Source of the DNA: Candidatus Proelusimicrobium volucris
GTDB lineage: Bacteria > Elusimicrobiota > Elusimicrobia > Elusimicrobiales > Elusimicrobiaceae
Length of the DNA stretch: 64,000 nucleotides
NCBI GenBank assembly: GCA_944324665.1
Contig: CALUXD010000002.1
Span: 248,001 to 312,000 of the forward strand
Reading direction: 5' to 3'
Both the position numbers and the translations under genes were made by a program. Positions 17,301-25,264 of the stretch are shown one piece after another; the stretch's first letter is position 1; the number at the start of each line of letters is the position of its first letter. The notes below the pieces were generated by a model. The model did not search any database. It was not told where the DNA came from and saw only the letters and a list, made by a program, of their open reading frames with translations.

Positions 17301-20300
17301 CCAATAAACCTACGGGTTACTACTGGACGGGTAAAGGCAATCCCGGCGACGCGGATTCCTGCCCTACGGCGAAATGTACTAATACTACGGTCGGACAGTA
17401 TTGGACTGGTTTTGGTAATACTTCATCGACTTGTCCGTCTGCTTCCTGCACGAATAAGACGGTAGGCAAATACTGGACGGGCCACGGCGGCACTTCCGCC
17501 AAGGGATGTGCGGAAAAAGCTTGTACCAATACTACGGCGGGCAAATACTGGACGAGCCACGGCGGCACTTCGGCTACGGGCTGTACGAACGCCGATTGTA
17601 CCAATACGGTAGCTACGGGTAAATATTACAGCGGCCACGGCGGCACTTCCGCCAATGGTTGTGCGGTATCGTCTTGTACCAATAAACCTACGGGTTACTA
17701 CTGGACGGGTAAAGGCAATCCCGGCGATGCGGATTCCTGCCCTACGGCGAAATGTACCAATACGACAGCCGGTCAATACTGGACTGGTTTTGGTAATACA
17801 TCGTCCAGCTGTCCGTCTGCTTCCTGCACGAATAAGACGGTCGGCAAATATTGGACGGGCCACGGCGGCACTTCTGCCACGGGCTGTGCGGAAGCGGCTT
17901 GTACGAGGAAACCTTCCAAGGCTTATTTCAGCGGTCACGGCGGTGCTTCAAACAGCTGTGCGTATACGTGTATCAAAGGTTATACGCGTTCAGGTGATTC
18001 TTGTGTATCCGATACGTCAGTAGCGGCTACCTGCCCGAGCGGTTATTCCGGTTCCGCTACCAAGAGAACGGTTATAACCAGCAGCCTCAGCGGCGATACG
18101 ACGAAAATCACTTACGATTACAGCAAGTGCTATCGTAATGATTCCACGGCGGAAACGAGTTCTGTTTCCTGCCCGAGCGGATATCCCAGCGGCAGCGCTA
18201 CGAAGAGCCTCTATTACAGATATTACTGCACCGATACGGCCCAGACGAAGGCTGGCACCTGCTCTGCCGAGAAAAAAGACGTAGCCTGGAAGACGAACTA
18301 TAATTACTCCAACTGCTACAAGGATACGGGCGGAACGGCTTGCTCGACTTACAGCAGCACATTTAATAAAGGTACGACCACCAAGAGAGAATGGTCGAAT
18401 ACGGAAGGCAATGGCGTAAGACTTACGCAGTGGCCTTCGGTAGCGACGCAATGCTACTATGACACCACTAAGAATTGTTCCGAATACAGCAGCACCTATG
18501 ACTTGGGTACCGCTAACAGGAGATACTATGCGGGCGGAACTAATTCTTGGACGAACGCGACTTCAAGCTGTTACTACTTATCCTATCCGACGACGAGAGG
18601 CCAGGCGTGCCCGAGCGGATACAGCGGCAGCTCGATCAGAAAGGATACGGTAAAAGTATTTGCCAGCGGATCCAAGACTACTACGAGCAGCTCCTATAAT
18701 TTGACGGGCTGTTACAAGAACGTGCTTGGTACAGCGGCGGCGTGTTCGCAGACTGCCAGCTATAAGTCAGGTACTGCCAGCGGCAACTTGGCTGGTACGA
18801 AGTATACGTGTACCAATACGGCTGCCTCGTCGACTTCCAGCTGCAGTACGACCACGAGCACAATAGCTTCAAGTGCGAACTATCAGAATTGTTATTATGA
18901 TACTTCGTCTACGACAAGCGGATATGGGTGCCCGAGCGGATACAGCGGCAGTTCGAAAAAGACGGTTACGACGAGACATTATGCCAATACGGCTGGAACG
19001 GCAGAGAGGAAAACCTCCACTGTGTCCACGACGTATAACTTGACGGGTTGTTATAAAAATGTAGCCGGTACGGCGGCGGCGTGTTCGCAGACTGCCAGCT
19101 ATAAGTCAGGCACTGCCAGCGGTAATTTGACTGGTACTAAGTATACGTGTACCAATACGGCTGCCACATCGACCTCTAGCTGCAGCACGAGCACGAGTTC
19201 AATAGCGTCTACGGCGAATTATCAGAATTGCTACTATGATACTTCGTCAACGGCAAGCAATCAGGCATGCCCGAGCGGTTATACCAACGGCGGCAGTGTA
19301 GCGACAAAGACGACCACGACGAGGCATTATGCCAACACCGCAGGTACGGCGGAAAGGACAACATCCACGGTATCTACGACATATAACTATAACAGCTGCT
19401 ATGCGTACACTACTGGATCTTCCTGCCCGAGCGGATACAGCGGCAGTTCCAAGAAGTACACGTATTATAGCGGCTCGGTATACTATGACTTAAGAGGTTG
19501 TTACAAGAATGTAACCGGCGCGGCGGCATCTTGCTCCAATACGAGGAGTTACAAGTCCGGCTCCGCCAGCGGTAATTTAGCCGGCACGAAGTACACTTGT
19601 ACCGATAGTTGGACGACAAGCTATAGCAGTTGTTCTACCTCTACGAGCACGATAGCGTCTACGGCGAATTATCAGAATTGCTACTATGATACTTCGTCAA
19701 CGGCAAGCAATCAGGCATGCCCGAGCGGTTATACCAACGGCGGCAGTGTAGCGACAAAGACGACCACGACGAGGCATTATGCCAACACCGCAGGTACGGC
19801 GGAAAGGACAACATCCACGGTATCTACGACATATAACTATAACAGCTGCTATGCGTACACTACTGGATCTTCCTGCCCGAGCGGATACAGCGGCAGTTCC
19901 AAGAAGTACACGTATTATAGCGGCTCGGTATACTATGACTTAAGAGGTTGTTACAAGAATGTAACCGGCGCGGCGGCATCTTGCTCCAATACGAGGAGTT
20001 ACAAGTCCGGCTCCGCCAGCGGTAATTTAGCCGGCACGAAGTACACTTGTACCGATAGTTGGACGACAAGCTATAGCAGTTGTTCTACCTCTACGAGCAC
20101 GATAGCGTCTACGGCGAATTATCAGAATTGCTACTATGATACTTCGTCAACGGCAAGCAATCAGGCATGCCCGAGCGGTTATACCAACGGCGGCAGTGTA
20201 GCGACAAAGACGACCACGACGAGGCATTATGCCAACACCGCAGGTACGGCGGAAAGGACAACGTCAACTGTATCAACTAAGTATAACTACTCAAGCTGTT

Positions 20301-21247
20301 ACAAAACTGCTTCGGCAAGCGGACAGGCGTGCCCGAGCGGTTATACGGCAGGCGGCAATTTGGCCGTGAAGAATTATAGGCTCTATTGCGGCAATACGGC
20401 GACGTCAACTTACGGCAGTTGCGGAACCACTACGGATAAGAATATTACTTATAATTATTCCAGCTGCTATAAGACTGCCTCGGCTAGTAGCCAAGCGTGC
20501 CCGAGCGGTTATACCACCGGCGGAAGCGTAGGCGTAAAGAATTACAGACTCTATTGCAGCAATACGGCTACGTCAACTTATGGCAGTTGCGGAAATACGA
20601 CTACAAAGAATATTACTTATAATTATTACAACTGCTATAAGACGGCATCTGCCAGTAGCCAAGCGTGCCCTAGCGGTTATACCAGCGGCGGAAGTGTAGG
20701 CGTAAAGAATTACAGAGTCTACTGCGGAAATACGGCGACGTCAACTTACGGCAGTTGCGGAACGACGAGAACGAGTAATGTAACTTATAATTACTCCAGC
20801 TGCTATAAGACTGCCTCGGCTAGTAACCAAGCGTGCCCTAGCGGTTATACGGCAGGCGGCAATTTGGCCGTGAAGAATTATAGGCTCTATTGCGGCAATA
20901 CGGCGACGTCAACTTACGGCAGCTGTGGAAGTACGACGCAAAAGAATGTGACATATGATTACTCCAGCTGTTTTGATAAAGGGACCTGCAATACTAAGGT
21001 CGGTTCCGGCTATTGCGGTACGGCTACAAAGAAATATGGCGCTAGTTCTTACAGCGGTTGTTCGACTTGTTTATGTTCGATAGGAACGGTTGTTTATGAC
21101 ACCAATACACAGGGAACGGCTTGTACGGCACCTAAATATAAGGCAAAACGCTTCTGTTGGGACGGTTCTTGGACAAGGTGGAGTTCTTGTTCCAGTTCTC
21201 CCAGTGCTCCGATTTGCCCGAAGTTAGCTATATCAGCAGTATTATAG
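14390..21247 (+). CDS. giant type IV prepilin fused to cysteine-rich repeats
   Basis: This is a single open frame of 2285 residues. Residues 1-45 are an unusually long, positively charged leader. RG|FTLVELLVVV follows, with the prepilin peptidase site after Gly45 and Glu50 at position +5, then a pilin helix and short globular part up to about 165, similar in layout to the pilin at 24796-25263. Residues about 200-560 hold cysteine-rich modules with thrombospondin-type-1-like motifs (YWSEWSDC, TRSVTCNTSTGQW, TGSWSSC). Residues 574-1195 are 24 modules of 23-35 residues beginning C-T-[NR], each with two Cys and a G-x-Y-[WY] core. Residues about 1210-2200 contain 13 CPSGY modules rich in Ser, Thr and Tyr with NCY/GCY motifs. 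The C-terminus (2200-2285) returns to a WTRWSSC motif. No C-terminal anchor is seen. It is probably assembled by, or displayed on, a type IV pilus/type II secretion-like machine; adhesin or fibre function is inference. It has its own promoter and terminator. Confidence 0.9.
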   Translation: MNKYSKELYNFLSSIWKSFAVGLCSQTDKEKSVWAATPVRAFGRGFTLVELLVVVLVIGILAAIALPVYNRSVQKSRMSDALNVLDIAASKQQANYVAGEGYASSFNDLDLPVQGLTGNIESSMQGVKAGNFTYTLQNTCVVASRPEDDVTIYRNFNTDETGCSGEGCKLLDGIVSNVPIGCSEYASEEEEASAITPPSVISCSFDKCLSDAGTCISTNSTCIQGRIITQSCGNGGVQMKKCLEGCPNYWSEWSDCINQTCRESERPASVDRAGCGYCANGTTYKGVRTRSVTCNTSTGQWTTGSWSSCVDENTCAEADCSETNSCECSQASKPSVTVGCGTKCSNGQYMGIQTRTVTCNQSTGEWYVSSTGECASNYSCCPGETSTVGCLWGVTKTCQANGQWGECNYKLCTGKEPESQRECADADNVRTCGMQVRSVDCDLSKGEYVTGEWTGTCTAPKYNKVPETVQFCGTCGSQTRTCQKTCDGLGQCENWLACTEVPVPPTSQPNSQYCSYHGTKNSPEVCDGKPTPSYSVDFENTGTCDCYTYFYGPTCGTECSLPGMYWNTGNCETCTNKTVGKYWTGNGITSAICPDATCTNKPIGYYWTGHGGTGSTCSVLKCTNAVIGQYYTSFSKTAKTTGWIEGTSPTGCSVAACTNKPYGYYWTSGGGVTATSCANSACTNKPVGKYWSGHGGTSATCPTADCTNADIGEYYTSFSQSAKDSSSAKGTSPVGCSVGTCTNTVPGKYWTTSGGTSSTGCANADCTNTVATGKYYSGHGGTSATGCAVSDCTNKPTGYYWTGKGNPGDADSCPTAQCTNTTAGQYWTGFGNTSSTCPSASCTNKTVGKYWNGHGGTVSTGCSEANCTNTVAVGKYYSGHGGNSATGCAISSCTNKPTGYYWTGKGNPGDADSCPTAKCTNTTAGKYWTSHGGTSATGCTNADCTNTVATGKYYSGHGGTSATGCAVSSCTNKPTGYYWTGKGNPGDADSCPTAKCTNTTVGQYWTGFGNTSSTCPSASCTNKTVGKYWTGHGGTSAKGCAEKACTNTTAGKYWTSHGGTSATGCTNADCTNTVATGKYYSGHGGTSANGCAVSSCTNKPTGYYWTGKGNPGDADSCPTAKCTNTTAGQYWTGFGNTSSSCPSASCTNKTVGKYWTGHGGTSATGCAEAACTRKPSKAYFSGHGGASNSCAYTCIKGYTRSGDSCVSDTSVAATCPSGYSGSATKRTVITSSLSGDTTKITYDYSKCYRNDSTAETSSVSCPSGYPSGSATKSLYYRYYCTDTAQTKAGTCSAEKKDVAWKTNYNYSNCYKDTGGTACSTYSSTFNKGTTTKREWSNTEGNGVRLTQWPSVATQCYYDTTKNCSEYSSTYDLGTANRRYYAGGTNSWTNATSSCYYLSYPTTRGQACPSGYSGSSIRKDTVKVFASGSKTTTSSSYNLTGCYKNVLGTAAACSQTASYKSGTASGNLAGTKYTCTNTAASSTSSCSTTTSTIASSANYQNCYYDTSSTTSGYGCPSGYSGSSKKTVTTRHYANTAGTAERKTSTVSTTYNLTGCYKNVAGTAAACSQTASYKSGTASGNLTGTKYTCTNTAATSTSSCSTSTSSIASTANYQNCYYDTSSTASNQACPSGYTNGGSVATKTTTTRHYANTAGTAERTTSTVSTTYNYNSCYAYTTGSSCPSGYSGSSKKYTYYSGSVYYDLRGCYKNVTGAAASCSNTRSYKSGSASGNLAGTKYTCTDSWTTSYSSCSTSTSTIASTANYQNCYYDTSSTASNQACPSGYTNGGSVATKTTTTRHYANTAGTAERTTSTVSTTYNYNSCYAYTTGSSCPSGYSGSSKKYTYYSGSVYYDLRGCYKNVTGAAASCSNTRSYKSGSASGNLAGTKYTCTDSWTTSYSSCSTSTSTIASTANYQNCYYDTSSTASNQACPSGYTNGGSVATKTTTTRHYANTAGTAERTTSTVSTKYNYSSCYKTASASGQACPSGYTAGGNLAVKNYRLYCGNTATSTYGSCGTTTDKNITYNYSSCYKTASASSQACPSGYTTGGSVGVKNYRLYCSNTATSTYGSCGNTTTKNITYNYYNCYKTASASSQACPSGYTSGGSVGVKNYRVYCGNTATSTYGSCGTTRTSNVTYNYSSCYKTASASNQACPSGYTAGGNLAVKNYRLYCGNTATSTYGSCGSTTQKNVTYDYSSCFDKGTCNTKVGSGYCGTATKKYGASSYSGCSTCLCSIGTVVYDTNTQGTACTAPKYKAKRFCWDGSWTRWSSCSSSPSAPICPKLAISAVL
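16109..17970 (+). repeat. 24 degenerate CTN modules inside the giant gene
   Basis: The modules begin with Cys-Thr-Asn (Arg in the last) and carry G-[KYQE]-Y-[WYF]-[TSN], a Gly-rich turn such as GHGGTSATG and a second Cys. Higher-order blocks recur at DNA level: near-identical segments start at 16679, 17213 and 17591, the last two 378 bases (126 codons) apart. The spacing of two Cys per module resembles eukaryotic GCC2/GCC3 or TNFR-type repeats, which is only a structural analogy. Confidence 0.9.
19202..20262 (+). repeat. perfect 450-bp tandem repeat, 2.36 copies
   Basis: Copy 1 (19202-19651), copy 2 (19652-20101) and the first 161 bases of a third (20102-20262) are identical by base-by-base comparison of the printed sequence. 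The unit is 150 codons, so gain or loss of a copy keeps the reading frame. It encodes the SSCPSGYSG and QACPSGYTNGG modules. A separate 83-bp exact repeat occurs at 20336-20418 and 20840-20922 in the same gene. Confidence 0.95.
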
Positions 21248-21254
21248 AATTAAA

Positions 21255-21288
21255 AAATGGGCGGGATTTAATCCCGCTCATTTTTTTA
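21255..21288 (+). terminator. intrinsic terminator of the giant gene
   Basis: The GGGCGGGAT and ATCCCGCTC arms (about 21258-21279) form a stem followed by seven T, starting 8 bases after the stop codon. Confidence 0.88.
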
Positions 21289-21778
21289 TATTTTCAAAGA
21301 TAACAAGATAAAAACTATTTATTTTTCTGTTAAAAATATTCCTCTCACATAATTAAAAATATTACCTTTAGGTATTTCTCTTAGGTTTGATTGGAATCTC
21401 ATTTCCTTTAATTTATTAAAATCTTATTCAATATTATTAAGAATTACTTTAGCCATAACATAATGTAATATCCCTAAACTTGTTTATATTTGGCGTAGAT
21501 TGTTAGTTGCCTGAATAATCTAAAATCCCTGTAAATAAGGATAGATGCGTTTCTTCACTCCAGCCCAATAAAAATATATATATTTCTTTAAATCCTTCAA
21601 AATAAGGCAATATAGAGAAAAGAAGAAGGGGAAAAGGATTATGGAAGAAAGATATTAAAGCAGTCAAATCAAATTAAGTTGACAATCTTATTGCAATAGA
21701 AACTTTTCAAAATCGCGGGGCGGCGGTATATAGTTGGGAATTTATTTTTGAGGCAATGAGTAAAAGAAATCCGATAAT
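21289..21778. other. AT-rich intergenic region, no gene seen
   Basis: The 490 bases lie between two convergent transcription units. I see no open frame with a ribosome-binding site, no strong hairpin and no repeat shared with the rest of the window. A TTGACA occurs near 21679 but lacks a -10 partner. Confidence 0.5.
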
Positions 21779-23830
21779 TTATTTCTGACGTATGTCTTTT
21801 AATTCCGTACCGGTGTAATAGTGTTTGAGTATTTGCTCGTAATCTTGCCCTGCTTCGGCCCGTCCGCCGCTGCCAGTTTGGCAGAGCCCGACGCCGTGTC
21901 CCCAGCCTCCGCCATAAAAGATAAAGGATTTTACTTTGCCCTTTTCATAATTGGGCTGCACCATAAAATAGGTGCTTCTTAATAATCCTAAAGCCAAATA
22001 TTTCTTTATTTCGTGTTCTTTGGTAAGGGTAAGAGTGCCTTTGGTACCGATAATTTTTACTCCGTTGACATAGCCGGAACGCCCCCTGTTTAAAGGTACA
22101 ATAGCTTTTATAGAACCAATTTTCTTTTTTCGGTTGATTATGATTCTAAGGCGTGATTCGTCTATATATCTTGTCCAGCGGAAGGCCGCGGGGCTTACAT
22201 TGTTGAAATATCGGCTGTATGCTTGATGCGGCTGCTGCAATAGCTCCTTAAAGTGATACGGCTGCAGGTTATCTTCATTGAAGTCTTTATAGTCCGATAC
22301 CGGCTGGAGATAATCGTGCGGGAACCAGCCCGCCTCCTTGCTGCTTTGAGTATATCCTCCGCAATTTGACGAAAATACCGCTTCTATGGGTTTGCCTTTG
22401 TACGTAATTACTTTGCCCATAGTCGCTTCTACCGCGGCGTTTGTGCGCTCTCTTTCCGCTTTTACGCCGCCGTATACTTGGCAGTTCTGAGTATCGCATA
22501 CGTCATAGCCCCAGCGTTTGTGCTTGCCTAAGGCTTTTATCGCGTAAGTTCTGGCTATTACGGCTTGGACTTTTAGGGCTTCTATGGGGAAGGTGCTGGG
22601 CATTTCCGAGGCTATTACCCCAAATACGTATTCTTCTATATTGACATGGTTAATTATTATAAAGCCGTTTATCGATTTATTATATACAAACTCTATATAG
22701 CCGCGGTATTCCTTTGTTTCCCGCCCGGCCCATGTGGTGCCGTGCCCTACAAGCATATTCTTGAGTATGGTGGTATGGCCGGCTTCGTTGGTGGAATCCT
22801 GCATGATTTTTATTCTGTCGCCTTGAAAAGCAGTCTTTTGTCCACTTGGCGATATTAAATAGGCCTTGCCGTTTATTATCTCTACCGTCCAAAATTTATT
22901 GTTAGTGCCTCTTTTTATCACTTTTCCGTTTTTATTTTCGGCCCGGAATCTGTGCGAAGTGGAAAATTGCACCCGCTTTACTGGTGCGGGTGCGCCATTT
23001 ATCTTAGCGCCCAATCCTACCCGTATTTCTGGAATGTTCCCGTGGAATGAAGCTGGTTTTTTTACTATCGTGTGTGCTTTTGGCGTTTCGGGAATGCTTA
23101 AAATATTGATATGTTCTTTTGGGGCGAAATCCTTAAGTTTCTCCAGAGATTCTTTTACTTTATCGTCGGAAGAGTCCGCCGCCTGTACACTTGAATAATT
23201 GCTGTAAGCCTCTTTATAACGTTTAAGCTTTACCATCATATCGCCGTAGCGTTCTTTGGCTTCTATAAATTGCGAATCGTATTTTATTACTTTTTTGTAA
23301 TGATCCGCCGCTTTGCGGTATTGCTTCTTTTGGGAATATAATTCGCCCAACATAAAATTCGCCAAGGCCGTATGCTGATCGCCTGCGGCGGCTTGTTTTA
23401 AATTGATTTCGGCCAAATCATATTGCCCCATACCCATCTGCGCACGCGCCAAACTGATGTAATAAAATGCCGTTTTATTATTATTTTCATTAAGGCGCGC
23501 AAATACATTTTCCGCGTTAAGATAATAGCCCGCGGCCAAATAGGCTTCGCCGGCGAACTCTAAAACTTCGCTGTCGAGCGGGAATTTTTTCAGCGCTATG
23601 CTTACGGTGTCTACGGCCAATCTGGTTTCGCCCAGTTCCAAGGCTATATATACGGCGTTAAGGAAAGAATCCCTATCCCCGGTTTCTTTGGATATTTTTA
23701 TGAACTTTTCCAGGGCTTCTTCCTGCTTGAAGTTAAAATACAAATCCGCCGCTTCTTTTATGTCTTGCTGATTGGCTTTGAGCGGTATCGTCAGAAACAA
23801 AATTAACAGTAGTGTAATAAATCTTTGCAT
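21779..23830 (-). CDS. SpoIID/LytB-domain protein with TPR repeats
   Basis: This 683-residue exported protein has a signal peptide (about 1-19), TPR-like helical repeats (about 25-235), a linker, and a SpoIID/LytB domain (about 345-683). In sporulating bacteria SpoIID is a lytic transglycosylase acting on denuded peptidoglycan. The motif IASEMPSTFPIEALKVQ contains the conserved Glu of the family, and QVYGG, SSNCGGYTQ and GGGWGHGVGLCQTG are further signatures. In non-sporulating diderms such proteins act in cell-wall remodelling; the TPR part may recruit partners. There is no Shine-Dalgarno sequence; a TATAAT lies 8 bases before the ATG. It is divergent from lipA with only 19 bases between the starts. 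Confidence 0.9.
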   Translation of the reverse strand: MQRFITLLLILFLTIPLKANQQDIKEAADLYFNFKQEEALEKFIKISKETGDRDSFLNAVYIALELGETRLAVDTVSIALKKFPLDSEVLEFAGEAYLAAGYYLNAENVFARLNENNNKTAFYYISLARAQMGMGQYDLAEINLKQAAAGDQHTALANFMLGELYSQKKQYRKAADHYKKVIKYDSQFIEAKERYGDMMVKLKRYKEAYSNYSSVQAADSSDDKVKESLEKLKDFAPKEHINILSIPETPKAHTIVKKPASFHGNIPEIRVGLGAKINGAPAPVKRVQFSTSHRFRAENKNGKVIKRGTNNKFWTVEIINGKAYLISPSGQKTAFQGDRIKIMQDSTNEAGHTTILKNMLVGHGTTWAGRETKEYRGYIEFVYNKSINGFIIINHVNIEEYVFGVIASEMPSTFPIEALKVQAVIARTYAIKALGKHKRWGYDVCDTQNCQVYGGVKAERERTNAAVEATMGKVITYKGKPIEAVFSSNCGGYTQSSKEAGWFPHDYLQPVSDYKDFNEDNLQPYHFKELLQQPHQAYSRYFNNVSPAAFRWTRYIDESRLRIIINRKKKIGSIKAIVPLNRGRSGYVNGVKIIGTKGTLTLTKEHEIKKYLALGLLRSTYFMVQPNYEKGKVKSFIFYGGGWGHGVGLCQTGSGGRAEAGQDYEQILKHYYTGTELKDIRQK

Positions 23831-23832
23831 TT

Positions 23833-23846
23833 ATTATAATTATACT
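23833..23846. promoter_or_regulatory. overlapping divergent -10 boxes, spoIID-like gene and lipA
   Basis: Only 19 bases separate the two divergent start codons. On the plus strand TATAAT (23835-23840) lies 9 bases before the lipA ATG, with TATACT immediately after it. On the minus strand TATAAT (23844-23839) lies 8 bases before the SpoIID-type gene. Neither gene has a ribosome-binding site, so both transcripts are probably leaderless or nearly so. Confidence 0.55.
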
Positions 23847-23849
23847 ATT

Positions 23850-24722
23850 ATGAGAGAGATACCTAAATGGCTAAAAGATATGGTGGCTAAAAATAAAGCC
23901 GCTTATCATACTTCAGCCGCTAGAATAATAGAGAAAAGTTTAAACTTGAATTTACTGCCAACCGTCTGCCAAGAAGCGCGTTGCCCGAACAGGGGGGAAT
24001 GTTTCTGCCATGGCGAGGCTACCATAATGATACTGGGCAGTTTATGCACTCGTGCATGTAAATATTGCGCTGTAAGCAAAGCAAAGCCGCTGCCGCCTTC
24101 GAAAGAAGAGCCTTTGCGTGCGGCGGAACTTGTAAAAATGCAGAAAATTAAATATTTGGTTCTCACTATGCCTACCCGCGACGATTTGCCCGATGGCGGG
24201 GCGCAGCATATAGCCGCCGTAGTCGGAGAAATAAAAAAACAAAATCCACTTTGCCTGGTGGAGCCGCTTATCTCGGATTTGGGGGGGAAGTTTGAGTTCC
24301 TGCCCGTGATAATAGAAAGCGGTTTGGACGTTTTGGGGCATAATATTGAAACGGTTCCTTCTCTATTTAAAGAGGTTCGGCCGGGGGCTTCTTACGAAAG
24401 GTCTTTGGCTTTGCTTAAAAAAGCGAAAGAGATTAAACCCTCCTTGATAACGAAAAGCGGCCTTATGGTCGGCCTCGGCGAAAGCGACGAAGAACTGAAA
24501 AGAGTTTTTAAAGACTTGCGCGGCGTCGGTGTAGATTTGTTGACTTTGGGGCAGTATCTTGCCCCAAGCGCGGAGCATTATCCCGTACAAACCTATCCGG
24601 AGAAATCTTGGTACGACGCTATGAAAGATTATTGCCTTTCAATAGGATTCAAGGGTGTTATGGCTGGCCCGTTGGTAAGGAGTTCTTTCAGAGCGGCATC
24701 TTTGTATGAGGAATGTAGATAA
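23850..24722 (+). CDS. lipA: lipoyl synthase
   Basis: This radical-SAM enzyme inserts two sulfurs into octanoyl-protein to make lipoyl cofactor. The 290 residues begin MREIPKWLK, aligning with the family N-terminus, so the ATG at 23850 is preferred over an in-frame upstream start inside the neighbouring gene. The auxiliary cluster cysteines are Cys40, Cys45 and Cys51; the radical-SAM motif CTRACKYC gives Cys66, Cys70 and Cys73; the RSS motif with the serine ligand is near the C-terminus. Lipoyl-dependent complexes (for example glycine cleavage or 2-oxoacid dehydrogenase) must lie elsewhere. There is no Shine-Dalgarno sequence. Confidence 0.95.
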   Translation: MREIPKWLKDMVAKNKAAYHTSAARIIEKSLNLNLLPTVCQEARCPNRGECFCHGEATIMILGSLCTRACKYCAVSKAKPLPPSKEEPLRAAELVKMQKIKYLVLTMPTRDDLPDGGAQHIAAVVGEIKKQNPLCLVEPLISDLGGKFEFLPVIIESGLDVLGHNIETVPSLFKEVRPGASYERSLALLKKAKEIKPSLITKSGLMVGLGESDEELKRVFKDLRGVGVDLLTLGQYLAPSAEHYPVQTYPEKSWYDAMKDYCLSIGFKGVMAGPLVRSSFRAASLYEECR

Positions 24723-24740
24723 AACGATATCGATAAAATA

Positions 24741-24772
24741 AAAACCCGTCTGCTTAAGACGGGTTTTTTGTT
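24741..24772. terminator. bidirectional terminator between lipA and pilin
   Basis: The 10-bp arms 24741-24750 and 24759-24768 have an A run before and a T run after, so the hairpin works for lipA (plus) and for the glyQ-glyS-pilin unit (minus). Confidence 0.88.
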
Positions 24773-24795
24773 TTTTCTTAAATTCTTCAAGAATT

Positions 24796-25263
24796 TTATT
24801 CCACGATATATATGCTGTCGGTATTTTGTTTGCCCAAGGTGGAACATATCTTCTTGTCGTTTTTGGCGTCTGTGCCTATGGTGCATAGAATGTGGTCTTC
24901 GGTATAATTGCCGGATATTGTATATGTGTAGGATGAACCCGAAGTATGCGTAGCGGATACTGAAGAACCGCCAAGTACGTAAGAGAAGTTATCCGTAGTT
25001 GCCGCCGCGCCGCTTACGTTTACGTTTCTGCCGGAAATATCAAAGTCCAAATCTGTAAACGAAGTAGCATAAGAACCATTATTTTCATAATACTGTTGCT
25101 GTGCGGCTACCGTATTGGATATTATCCTTATCGCTTCCAGCGCTTTTCCCTTTTCCACGGAGGTTAAATACGACGGATACGCCATCGCCGCTAAACCCGC
25201 TATCAATAGAACTACGACCATCACTTCCAAAAGCGACATTCCTTTTTTGTTTAATTTTTTCAT
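24796..25263 (-). CDS. type IV pilin / pseudopilin
   Basis: This 155-residue prepilin has the short leader MKKLNKKG, cleavage after Gly8, Met as residue +1 and Glu13 at +5 in SLLEVMVVVLLIAG. A helix and a small beta domain follow, with two Cys (in HILCTIG and KKICSTLG) that may form the usual C-terminal disulfide. The mature protein would be inserted in the inner membrane and assembled into a pilus or pseudopilus. It starts one base after the glyS stop with GAGAGGG inside the end of glyS, so translation is coupled to the glycyl-tRNA synthetase operon. Its fold plan matches the N-terminal domain of the giant protein at 14390. Confidence 0.92.
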   Translation of the reverse strand: MKKLNKKGMSLLEVMVVVLLIAGLAAMAYPSYLTSVEKGKALEAIRIISNTVAAQQQYYENNGSYATSFTDLDFDISGRNVNVSGAAATTDNFSYVLGGSSVSATHTSGSSYTYTISGNYTEDHILCTIGTDAKNDKKICSTLGKQNTDSIYIVE

Positions 25264-25264
25264 A

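Noticed and set aside
14423-18872. Long antisense open frames within the giant gene (up to 276 codons, Arg/Ala/Thr-rich)
   Set aside because: They mirror the repeated Cys/Thr/Gly codons of the sense strand, repeat with the same period, lack ribosome-binding sites and have no recognisable domains.
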